Assembly (NCBI GenBank): GCA_027943245.1
Contig: JANDJZ010000433.1
Coordinates: forward strand, 1 to 38,373
Length of the DNA stretch: 38,373 bases
Direction: 5' to 3'
From: Acanthamoeba sp. SK_2022b
Taxonomy: Eukaryota > Discosea > Longamoebia > Acanthamoebidae
Positions 28,831 to 38,118 of the stretch are shown one piece after another. A program made the translations under genes and the position numbers. Under the pieces are notes generated by a model, which was not told the DNA's origin, did not search any database, and was given only the letters and a program-made list of their open reading frames with translations. The first letter of the stretch is position 1. Each line of letters opens with the position of its first letter.

Positions 28831-31079
28831 TTATGGGATGGCTTCATAGCCTTGTCGCCTTCGGTGTCGCAGCACGAGCACCACTCCGGTGATGATCGCT
28901 GCCCCAACGACCAGGGCTGCCACCGCGCCCACGGCCAGGTAGACGAGCCATCCACTGCCACTGCCGTCGCCGCCCGACACCTTCTCTGGTTCCTGAGTCG
29001 CCGACGGCGGAGTTCGTGATGGCGACGGAGTCGTCATGTTGGCAGTTGCAGAGGGAGAGGACAGGGTGGTGGTGGAAGGAGAAGGTGAAGTGGTGGTGTT
29101 CACTACCACCATCACCGATGGAGAGGGAGAGGCAGACGATGAAGTAGTGGGGGAAGGGTCGAAGGAGGGCGAGAGGGAAGGCGATGAGGAAGGAGAGACG
29201 GCAGATGCCGAGGGAGAAGCGGAGGAGGGCGTCGGAGAGTCGGAGTCGCCTGCTGAAGGCGAGGCCGACGCTGATGCGGAGGGGGAGGGGGAGATCGATG
29301 TGATCAGGAAAGGATCGAACGAGGGCGACGCCGACGCAGATGAGGAGGGCGAGGCCGAAGCTGATGCGGAGGGAGAGGGGGAAGGTGACATCGTGGCCAG
29401 GAAAGGGTCGAACGAGGGCGAGGGCGAGGAGGAGGTCGATGGGGAGGGAGAGGGAGAGGGAGAAGGTGACATCGTGGCCAGGAAAGGGTCGAACGAAGGC
29501 GACGCCGACGCCGACGGAGATGAGGAGGGCGAGGCTGATGTGGAGGGAGAGGGCGAAGGTGACATCGTGGCCAGGAAAGGGTCGAACGAGGGCGAGGGCG
29601 AGGGCGAGGAGGAGGTCGATGGGGAGGGAGAGGGAGATGATGAAATGGTAGGGAAAGGATCGAAGGAGGGTGAAGGGGAAGACGACGTCGACGCGGAGGG
29701 AGAGGGAGACGACGAAGTGGTGGGGAAAGGATCGGAGGAGGGCGACGCCGACGAGGATGGAGAGGGAGAAGCGGAGGGGGAAGGCGTCGGGGCGCCTTCT
29801 GAAGGCGAGGCCGAAGCAGAGGCGGAGGGCGAGGCCGAGGGCGAGGGCGATGTGCTCAGGAAAGGATCAGACGAGGGCGACGGAGAAGACGAAGGCGAAG
29901 GTGTGCCTTCGTCGAAAATGGGGCTGGACGAGGCTGAAGGAGAGGCGGAAGGGGACATCGACGGAGAGGGCGAGGGCGAGCTGTCCGGTGTCACCGGAAC
30001 GAGCCAGGGCGAGGATGAGGGCGAAGGCGACGGCGACGGTGAGGTAGAATAACCGCCAGAGGGATCGGCGCTGGGCGACTCGGACACCGACGGAGAGGGC
30101 GAGGGCGAGGGCGAGGGCGAGCTCTCCGGCGCCGCAGGAACAGAGGAGGAGGGCGACGGCGACGGCGAAGGGGAAGGCGACGGAGATGTCGACGAAGAGG
30201 CGGGGCTGGAGCTCGACGATGGCGAGGAAGACGGGGAGGGAGAAGAAGAAGGCGACGCGGTGGGCGTAGCGCTGCTCTCATCATCGTCGGACGTGGCGGT
30301 CTCGTCTGACCTGGCGTGGACGGCGGCCTTGGCCTGTCCGCCGACTACAGAGGCCAGCACGCCTATGTCTGCCTCCCCGATCGTGGGAGCGGAGAGGAGC
30401 AGGCCTGCGCCATAAGGCAACTCCCACGTGGCCGTGGCCGCGGCGTAGCCCGACGGGAGACCGAAGACGAGCGGCCACACGCGCTGGTCGCCGCCCACTT
30501 GCGCGTAGCGACCGCCCGCCGTCACCCACGCAGCCAGCTCGGGGCCGGCGGCCTCCTGGAGCTGGTGCGCCGGCGCGTAGTCGCCGCCCTCGTGTGGATC
30601 TAGACCTACCACCACCAGCACGGCCTATATCCGCAACATGTCACGACCGTTACGTGAGCAAGTGTCTCTTCGATGGGCCAAGCCCATTGGTGCACGTGCA
30701 CGCCAATAAATGAGAATTTCAGATATCGGAAACGGCTACAACGATCGGTTTCGATAAAATGGCATCGCGGTCAGATGGCATCACCACCCCGGCGGCCCAC
30801 GACGGCAAGACGGCGTGATGTTGCGGATAGGGGGTAACGTACGGTGGCGGGCAGGGTTGGACCGCCTGTGTCGTAGAAGAACTCGGGAGAGAGCGTGGTG
30901 AGCAGGAGCGTTGTGGTGGCGGCTGGCAAGGTCTGGGCGAGGCGAAGGGCGGCATCGGGGTCGACGAAGCGTGGGTCGGCCAACACCACAACGTCTGCAG
31001 GGCTGGTCCCGGCGTGTGCGTAGACAACGGCCGCCACGAGCGCGAAGAGGGCGGCGTAGTGGAAGTGGCGACGGAGCAT
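28831..31079 (-). CDS. mucin-like type I membrane protein with Ser/Pro stalk
   Basis: Unrecognised surface-type protein of 676 residues, two exons: 31079-30843 and 30624-28831. A signal peptide opens it (MLRRHFHYAALFALVAAVVYAHAG). A globular N-terminal part of about 185 residues follows, with VVVLADPRF, TLLLTTLSPEFFYDTGG, VLVVVGLDP and AAWVTAGGRYAQVGGDQRVW. I cannot assign this part to a family. Then come about 400 residues of Ser-Pro repeats with an interspersed SFDPF-type motif, a likely O-glycosylated stalk. Near the C-terminus is a transmembrane helix (WLVYLAVGAVAALVVGAAII) with a short basic tail RHRRRQGYEAIP. The arrangement suggests a cell-surface glycoprotein facing outward. The stalk is very open in other frames too, so only this frame, with signal peptide and anchor, is credible. 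Confidence 0.8.
29050..30260. repeat. degenerate minisatellite encoding the Ser/Pro stalk
   Basis: GA-rich tandem units (plus strand gagggcga/ggagagggc) encode Ser-Pro on the minus strand. Within it, a longer period of roughly 70-160 bp recurs eight times around ggaaaggatcgaac-like sequence, encoding S-F/S-D-P-F. Confidence 0.85.
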
Positions 31080-31401
31080 GAGAAGGGGGCTGGAGAGTTT
31101 TGTTTGTGGGCGTGAAGAATGCCGAGTGGGTGCAAGTGAGAATGAGAAGAGGAGAAAGGGCGGCACGATCGGGTCTCAGAGGGTTGCCCCAATGAGCTCT
31201 GCTAGCAGTGCAACTGCAGATAATACTAAAAATCCCGCCAGAGCTCGCCGCCAAAACAACGTTCGAGCAATGACAACGAGAAATGACCAGGTCCACGGCC
31301 GAAGGCAGGAAACGGGCAACAGGCCTTAAAAAAATACAACAGTAGTAGGTAACTTCAACATGGTGCCTTTTGTATATGGCACGCGTGGCAAAAAGGCAGG
31401 T
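31080..31401. other. intergenic: mucin-like gene 5' flank to tRNA-Thr
   Basis: 322 bp holding the promoter of the mucin-like gene. An A-rich stretch at 31225-31260 and a ttaaaaaaatacaac element at 31325-31339 are visible. No gene is seen. Confidence 0.4.
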
Positions 31402-31474
31402 TGGCGCCAATGGGAATCGAACCCATGATCTCTCCCTTACTAGGGGAGCGCGGTGCCGACTGCGCCATGGCGCC
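31402..31474 (-). tRNA. tRNA-Thr (anticodon AGT), third copy
   Basis: Exact reverse-complement copy of the 73-nt gene at 21748 and 28636. Its downstream side (sense direction) reads acctgcctttttgcc, giving a T5 Pol III terminator. Upstream it shares the short agggca before the gene with the first copy. Confidence 0.96.
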
Positions 31475-31610
31475 TGCCCTGGCTGTTTTACATCGCGGGT
31501 GTCAATGGATGCACAACACCACTATCACTAGCACCTGGCCTGGTTGTGCCCACGAGGTTGGCCATCACCCCCTGAACAAGAGCCACGTTCTGATTCGTCT
31601 TGTCACTTGA

Positions 31611-33898
31611 TTATTGGGAGAGCTCGCGCAGCTTCTGCAGCTTGGTAGCAGCGGCGTCGAGCACCTCATCCCGTTTGCAGAACGTGAACCGCACAAAGTT
31701 CTCGGCGATGTGCGCGTTCTCCTTGGAGAAGAACGCCGATGGCGGGATGGCGCCCACGCCTGAGCGCCCGCCACACACACACACACACACGCAAACGTCA
31801 TCTTCCAGCAATCCGTCGACACCACGCACAACAACAGGGCGAGCGAAATGAAGGAGGAGGAGAGGGGGAGGGGGCAATACCGAGCTCGCGAGTGAGCCAG
31901 CGGCAGAACTGGTAGTCGCGCGTCTCCTCCTTGGGGCCATCGCCCCCGACGCCCGGCTCGGCCTTGCCCTTGCCCATGAAGACCGACGACGGGATGGACG
32001 ACGTGTCGGCCATCACAAAGTAGGAGCCCTTGGGCACCACCGGCGCCAGGCCGCAGTCGCGCAGCGTCGCCACCAGCTTGTCCCGCTTGCGCCAATACAT
32101 CTGCTTCAGGTCGGGGAAGTAGTTCTTCTCCTGCGCACGCACGACGCGCATGGCGGCGGTGGTGGTGAGGGCCACCGCGGCCGTGGGGAGGAGGGGGGAG
32201 GGGCGTGTGTGGACGACGCGGACCTCGGCTTGCTCAAAGGCCACGGCGATGCCCTCCTGCAGGGGCGTGCCATGGGTGAAGCAGTCGAACTGGTGGATCG
32301 TCCCGAGGGCGGCGGTGAAGTGCGGCGGCGCGATGGCCCACCCGACCTTCCACCCGGTCACCGAGAACGACTTGCCGGCGCTTCCTGCACGCGCGCCAAC
32401 GCCGCTCAGCCGAGCGCGCCACAACACGCGCGACCACTCACGCAAGACCGAGAGACCGATACCCAGGGTGATGGTGCGCTCCCACATGCCGGGCAGGCTG
32501 GCCATGCGGATGTGTTGGGCGTCGTCGTAGGTCATCCACTCGTAGACCTCGTCGCTCAGCACGATCAGGTTGTGCTTCTTGGCGAGCCGGGCCACCGCCT
32601 CCATCTCCTCCCTCGTCCACACCTGATCCGATTGCCCCCCCCCCCAATCCCAACCCGCCACGCATGAGCCTCGTGTTCGTGCGTGCGTGTGTGAGCGAGC
32701 TGCGGGTTAGGGGGGGGGGGGCAACCTTGCCCGGAATGTTGGTGGGGTTGTTGAAGATCAGGATCTTGCTCTTGGGCGTGATCTTGCTCTCCAGTTCGTC
32801 CAAGTCCAGCGTCCAATCGTTGGCTGTTTTTTGGCGCGCAAAACACGACAACGGCAGCATGCGCGTGAGCAGCGTTGCCACGAGACACGAGGCGCGCTCG
32901 CGAGCAGCCGGATTACCCGAGGTGACGGTGCCCCGCGGCACCTTGGGCGGGCGAAGGGGAACGTAGACGGGCACGCCCTCGTTGAGGATGGTGTCGGTCG
33001 GATAGGCGTCGTAGAAGGGCTCCAGCATGATCACCTCCTCCCCCGGATTCACGAGCGCCGAGATGACCGCGAATATGCCCTCCGTGGCCCCGACCGTCAC
33101 TGCCCGCGCGCGCGGTCACCGTATCGACGCAAAGTGAGCTGTCGCCGCTCCGTGCGCCCGTTCGAGAGAGAGAGAGAGAGAGAGAGCGCGCGTGCGCGCG
33201 TTGAGGCCAGCAGTACCCAAGATGTCGGTCATGGGATCGAGCTCGCGGCCAAAGAGTGGGCTGTAGGTGTTGGCCAGCGCCTTGACCAGTCTGTCGTCGG
33301 AAGAGGAGGACATGACGGCGATACGCAGATGAGATAGGTCAACCCCCGTCGCTAGTGGGAGGGGGGAAAGGTCGTATGTGTGCGCGCGCCTTACCGGGGG
33401 TGCCCCTGCATGCGCGTGTATTGGTTGAGATTGTTCTGGATCGCCGTCTGTGCGGCGGCCAACACAAAGTCGGGCGCGGGGAAGTCTGAAGAAGAATCAA
33501 GAGAGAGGAGTCAGTCCGTGAAGAAGAAGAAGACGTGAAGAGGCCCTACCGGGGAATCCTTGGCCCAGCTGCACGGCCTGGTACTTCTGCGCGAGCGGCG
33601 TGAACTGGCCAGAGACAAAGGTTTGCCGAGGCCTACGACCAAGAGCGCAGAGTGCAAGAGGGGGGGGGGGTCAGAGGTCGCCTACCTCGCTCCACACGGT
33701 CTCGCCGAAGGTGGCGATGCGCTTGGCCCGGGCGAACTTGGCGTTGGACGCGGAGCCGGCATAGCTCCGGCCGTGCAGGGACGACAACGACGCCAAACTG
33801 GCCGGCCCGGTCGAGCCAAGGCCTGGCCCAATCCTGCTGCCCTGGTTGGGGCGTGCGCCCTGTCCCAGTTCGAAACGTTTAGATTGGGGCAGGAACAT
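31611..33898 (-). CDS. kynurenine/glutamine aminotransferase (KAT / CCBL type)
   Basis: PLP aminotransferase of fold type I converting kynurenine with a 2-oxoacid, also acting on glutamine and cysteine conjugates in this family. Ten exons give 477 residues: 33898-33686, 33604-33550, 33485-33395, 33290-33217, 33099-32917, 32823-32726, 32622-32463, 32384-32224, 32130-31881, 31759-31611. Motifs: VWSEFTPLA, VQLGQGFPDFPAPDF, NLNQYTRMQGHPRLV, TVGATEGIFA, NNPTNIPGK, VLSDEVYEW and the PLP-lysine GSAGKSFSVTGWKVGW. The N-terminus before the catalytic domain is about 60 residues, basic and Ser-rich, with GRSYAGSA, an R-x-Y-A/S mitochondrial processing pattern. An in-frame upstream ATG at 33994 would lengthen it by 32 residues. 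It could be named KAT1 or KAT3; the sequence does not separate them. Confidence 0.92.
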
Positions 33899-34405
33899 GA
33901 ACTTAGATTCGATTCTGCTCACGTGATTACTCCCACAACTCTCTGCTTGTGGCATACCCTCAGAACGCGAAAGCCTGGAGAGGCAAGGCCGCATGACCGC
34001 ACAACCGCTTCTCTCTTCATCTCAAGTCGCGTAGCGGTTGTATTTTGCGCTCTACAGCGGGACGTGGCGGGAGTCGATCCAGAGCCAACAAATGACGCCC
34101 TGCGCCTTCCGCCGGGCAAACTTCGTTCTTGAAGAACGCTGCGCGATACGTGTGCAAGCCTGGTTGTCTATTCTTCACTCTAAACAAGATTGATTACTAA
34201 CAACAGAAGGAGACAGCCGCGGCCAAGGCGCCTTCGGTTCAATTCGTTACATGTAGTCCCAAGGTGAGCACAGATGCACTGTGTCGCTTCTGCGCGGAAC
34301 GAATGTCGAGAGAAGAAAAGAGTTGTTTACAGATGTTCCGCAGTAGAAGAACGCGGCAAGTCGTGTTCCGCCCTGGCTCGATTGATTCTCCGGTCAGCAG
34401 CAAGC
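33899..34405. other. intergenic: akirin 3' flank and aminotransferase 5' flank
   Basis: About 500 bp between tandem minus-strand genes. An alternative upstream start (33994) for the aminotransferase and a CACGTG palindrome (33921-33926) lie here. I see no additional gene or RNA. Confidence 0.4.
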
Positions 34406-35003
34406 TTAGCCGATGTAGCTACACGTGTCGTTCTCCCTGAGTTGCCTCGCGATGTTGTCTTGCGCAAAATTGGAGAAGAGATTGAATTGCTCTGTCGTGA
34501 TTGATGAGAGCATGATTAGGAACGGCAACATGCAAGCAAGCACAGCGGGTTGTAAAGTGCGTACCTTCGAGCTTCTGCTGCAGTGTTTGATTGTATTCTT
34601 CCCGCAGAGCTGTCTCTCGTTCGGCAACTACTTGAGCCACGATCCTCTTCACCTCCTCTAAGGTGTAAAGCTTTTCCTCTTCACCTACGCGGTGTTTCTT
34701 TCTTGGCACGAATCTTTCGGCCGTATCTGATTGCAAACAACAGCAAAATGAGCAGACGATTACAGAGAGCGCACAACAAGAACATTGCGTACTGGGATTG
34801 AATGGCGAGGCAGGAGCGAAAGGATTCTCGTCTCGCGCGTGCTTTCGGGTCTGTGGCTCAACCGAAGGCGAAGTTCGCACTCGCTTGAAGGGCGAGGGAG
34901 GCGAAGGGGGCGAGCTGAGGAATTGGATTCGATGCGGCGAGCAGGGGGGCGGGGGCGCATCGATGATCATGTCATGCGAGCGCTTAGCAGAGAGCTTCAA
35001 CAT
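34406..35003 (-). CDS. akirin-like nuclear protein
   Basis: Small nuclear adaptor that in animals links transcription factors to chromatin remodellers and also helps import proteasomes. Three exons give 152 residues: 35003-34793, 34726-34565, 34491-34406. The N-terminal half is Pro/Ser-rich with short basic clusters (FKRVRTSP, PRKKHR) typical of akirin nuclear signals. The C-terminal half matches the conserved akirin helix region: LYTLEEVKRIVAQVVAERE, LREEYNQTLQQKL, then EQFNLFSNFAQDNIARQL and the terminal CSYIG, against the animal ending SYVS. The length fits the family (about 150-200). The C-terminal match is good; the role in this organism is inferred from animals. Confidence 0.85.
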
Positions 35004-35372
35004 GGTGTGTGTAAGATGGCAGACGGCAGGTGAGGGTCTTTTGTCTCCACGCGCAAAAAGGAGCGTTGGATGATGTGTGGATGATGATGAGGAGTGAGCT
35101 TCTTCGGCTTCTTCGCTCTCTCAGGTCTCTGGGAGCACGAAACAGCCCTTTGTGGTGTCGCCGTCTGGTTTTGTGGCTTTGCCGGACGTTGCTTGCCACC
35201 CCGAAAAAACGTGGAAATAAATCGCTCCAAGAAAAGGAGTGGAATTTTACGCATATAACGGTCAAAAACATATCGCCGAAGAATGCACGGAATTGGCCTG
35301 ACACTTCCGCGGCTGGCGCCACAACCGAGAAGAGCGTGCCGCCGCGACTCTCCGTCGACATCAAGCGAACCA
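35004..35372. other. intergenic: ASCC1 3' flank and akirin 5' flank
   Basis: 369 bp between tandem minus-strand genes, carrying the akirin promoter. It contains the A-rich stretch aaaaaacgtggaaataaa (35204-35221) and no recognisable gene. Confidence 0.4.
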
Positions 35373-37043
35373 TCAGGGGAAGTTGATCGAAGACACGCAG
35401 TGATAGTAGCCCGTGTCCGACGCGAACCGGCCACGCTCCGAGAGGTGAATGCCGGTGAGCCTGTGCTGCCCGAAATCTACGTTGCCGTACTGGCGTAGCA
35501 TGTCGGTGGCGTCGAACGGTTGCCGTTGCGGTCCTCGTCGTCCACCACGGCCCTCTTCCTCCGCCTCCTCTCCGCCCGAGGTCCTCCTGTAGCGCGTGTT
35601 CACCAGCGTCGCGTGCAGCTGCAATTGTTTGGAAGCGCAAAAAGGTCAGCGTGTCAACACCAGCTCAGCGTCGATCGACTCCTACGCACCTTGAGGCCGC
35701 GATCCGGTGAGCTCGCGAGGCCCGCCTCGTAGAAGAGCTTTGTCAAATGGTCTGGTAGGCGTCGTTGTCGTCGTAGGCAAAGCCAATGGATGGTGAACCT
35801 CGTGAACGGGCATGGATGAGGAAGGGGGGGGGGGAAGGAGCACGCACCGCAGACTGGGATGAGTCGCTTGTCGCCCACCTCCTGGACCTTGATGTAGAGC
35901 ACGTCCACAGCACTCGGGTCGTCGTTCATGATCTCCAAGCCCTGCAGCCTCACGACCTCCGACCTGCGCCCGAGTGAGGTCGTGTGCGCGTGTGCATCGA
36001 GGATGGGCGTGCACGCCGTACCGCGAGCCCAACAGATCGTAGACCTGGGCGGAGGCCTGCTTGAGCAGCTCCTTGGCCCTGTCTATCTCTTGGGCGGAGA
36101 AGAGCTTGAGCATGAGCACCGTGAGGTGCATCTTCTCCGGAGCCAGCAGAATCGAGGGATCGAAGCCTCTCGTGTTCTCTGCAGACGACACCCACAGTCC
36201 GGTTACCTCATACTGCATCGTGTGCAGCGGCTTGCCGTCTAGCCCCCCCCCCCACAGCAACGAGCAGAGAAATATCCTACCGGGAGTGTACTTTTGCACG
36301 ATCTCATCTTGCCACTGCTTGACCTTGTCCTTGATCGGCGTGAGCGGGATCGAGAGGAAGTGGGTGTAGTCCATTTTGTCCTTGGCCTGCCATGTGCGAG
36401 GTGAGTGGCTAGCGGGCACCATAGAGGAGAGGAGAAGGCAGTGTGGCCAGTAACCTGCTGCACGAGCACATCGATCCTCGTCTTGGCCGACACGATAGCT
36501 GCCTCACGCTCCGCCTTGATGACTACTCGAGCAGAGACAGCGTAACAGTCAACAGCAAATAAATAAATAAATAAATAAATAAATAAAATAAATAAAAAGG
36601 GAGGTACTGATGTCTTCGCTGGTGCTGCCCTGCTTGGGCACGGTGATAGTGGCCCCGGTTTCGCTCTGCAGACGAGTCCGCATCTGCCCACCCTTGCCAA
36701 TGATGTTGCCGAAGAAGGCGGAGGGAACGTGCATGCGGTAGGTGAAGAGGTCGCCCTCCTTTCTGATGTCCAGAGCGAGCGCCTCCTCGTCGATCGCTGA
36801 AGATGGGGCGTCGCATCGCTCCTCTGTAAATCGGTCCACGTCGTCGGCACCATCCTCGTCTCCAAAGCCAGCGGTGGCGCTTCTGCCACCCTTTCGCCTC
36901 TTGCTACTCGCGCCTTCCTGTCCCGGGCCGCTCTGCCCGCGCCCTCGGTCCTTCAAAGCGCTCACTTGCGCCTTGCGGAAGGTGCGACCATTCACCGTAA
37001 TCAGCGTGATTCCGTTCTCGCTTTCGTACGTGTACGGCTCCAT
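35373..37043 (-). CDS. ASCC1: activating signal cointegrator 1 complex subunit 1
   Basis: RNA-binding subunit of the ASCC complex, which in animals works with the ASCC3 helicase and ALKBH3 in alkylation repair and in ribosome quality control. Seven exons give 416 residues: 37043-36608, 36522-36455, 36386-36281, 36238-36022, 35963-35848, 35751-35690, 35618-35373. It has a KH domain at about 100-170 (VPSAFFGNIIGKGGQMRTRL with the GxxG loop IGKGG). A 2H phosphoesterase (AKAP7-like) domain follows, with both catalytic-type motifs, MHLTV and LHATL. The stretch EIMNDDPSAVDVLYIKV is diagnostic for ASCC1. Residues 30-75 are a basic and Gly-rich linker. It is divergent to the F-box gene with 117 bp between starts. 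Confidence 0.93.
36558..36597. repeat. (AAAT)n repeat in ASCC1 intron 1
   Basis: Tandem aaat units. In the sense direction they are TTTA units between the donor ATC A|GTACCTCC and the acceptor ctcgagtag. Confidence 0.9.
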
Positions 37044-37160
37044 CTCTCGTTGTTGCAATTCGTGTAGCAAATCAAGCCTTGGCCCCAAGCACCTCTTTTT
37101 TCCAACCCTTTTTCCGTGCAGAAGAGCGAGGAAGAGCCTCAGAACAATCAGAGCAGAGAC

Positions 37161-37754
37161 ATGAAGAGGATGCATGGGCTCACGAAGAGCCCACAAGCCA
37201 GACACCAAGTAGAGCCCTGCACACGTTCGCCGACAAACGCCAAGCGTGCCCGAGCAGAAGCGGGTGACCAGGAGCCCCCGCCAACTGACACGGCCCTGGG
37301 CAAGTTCGACGTGCTGCCCTTGGAGGCGCTTGTACACATCTTGTCCTTCTTCGAGGCGGGCCAACTAGTGCAGCTGGCTCTCGTCAACCGCACCTTCCGC
37401 GACCTCGCCTACGACGACGTCGTGTGGCGGCCCCACTGCCTACGCAGCCGCACCGTGGCAGTCCACCTGCCCGTGCTGTCGCTTGTGTTCCAGGGCGGCA
37501 AGGGAGAGGACCAGGTCAAGTGGAAGCACATGTACCGCCACCTTGTGCGCCGATGCGTGTGCAAGCGCTGCAGGCGGGGCTTTCGGCCGCTCTTCAACAA
37601 CGAGCAGGCGTGCGCCTACCACGGCGGACGGTGGAGGCCGTCACTGAGCGAAGAAGGAGACATGTGGACTTGCTGCCGTGACCCACACAAGCACAGCGCG
37701 GGCTGCGTACGGGCGTGGCACGAAGACGAGTGTGCCTGGAGTGGTCTCTTCTAA
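37161..37754 (+). CDS. F-box protein with C-terminal CHORD-like zinc motif
   Basis: Intronless 197-residue protein. Residues 50-95 form an F-box (FDVLPLEALVHILSFF..VNRTFRDLAYDDVVWR), which would dock on SKP1 in an SCF ubiquitin ligase. The C-terminal 60 residues carry ordered metal ligands: CKRC, then C-x2-H (CAYH), WTCC, GC and a final His. The spacing C-x2-C-x13-C-x2-H-x16-CC-x9-C-x4-H is close to the CHORD zinc-binding module, whose core I recall as F..N....C.YHPG....W.CC....GC....H. Here N and YHGG are kept. The start is the first ATG; upstream codons in frame lack an ATG. The substrate is unknown. It is divergent to ASCC1. Confidence 0.85.
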   Translation: MKRMHGLTKSPQARHQVEPCTRSPTNAKRARAEAGDQEPPPTDTALGKFDVLPLEALVHILSFFEAGQLVQLALVNRTFRDLAYDDVVWRPHCLRSRTVAVHLPVLSLVFQGGKGEDQVKWKHMYRHLVRRCVCKRCRRGFRPLFNNEQACAYHGGRWRPSLSEEGDMWTCCRDPHKHSAGCVRAWHEDECAWSGLF

Positions 37755-38118
37755 CACCACGAGCCAAAATTCCATGCGTTCCACAATTCCACAAAAATGA
37801 AAAAGGTAATGTTCGTTGTGGCGGTTGAGAAAAGAAACGTTAATTGTTTTTAAACCGGTAACAAGCAGACGTCCCTTCTCGAAATTGAGCGGGAAGCTTC
37901 TGTAGGCGAGTTGTAGGCAAGCAATCAAGAGCAGAGCTAGCCTCTCTTACCCTTTGATGCCGACCCGGTCCATCCAGTAACGAAAACGAAGGTGAGCCTA
38001 ATAACGATTTCGAATCTGTGGACAAACAGCCCTCGGCTCGTCAACCTCCGACTTCGAACATCAGCAACGATCGGGTCATCTTGTTCAACGTTTGGATCAG
38101 GCTCAGTCATTTTACGAA
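37755..38118. other. intergenic: F-box gene 3' flank
   Basis: 364 bp with no convincing gene. A minus-strand open frame from 38110 followed by a GTAAGAG donor-like site is noted under rejected items. A poly-Ser frame starts just to the right. Confidence 0.35.

Noticed and set aside
29036..30052. Glu/Gly-rich 338-codon plus-strand frame opposite the mucin-like gene
   Set aside because: It is the antisense of the Ser-Pro stalk. It has no domain, while the minus frame has a signal peptide and a membrane anchor.
36190..36230. Possible 28-nt intron in ASCC1 exon 4 (gtaacc...tgcag)
   Set aside because: It is too short for normal splicing here, and the segment is open and in frame, so it was kept as exon.
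37850..38110. Minus-strand 57-codon frame with a GTAAGAG donor-like end
   Set aside because: There is no recognisable domain, the tail after the only acceptor is short, and its start overlaps the plus-strand Ser-rich frame. Not supported as a gene.
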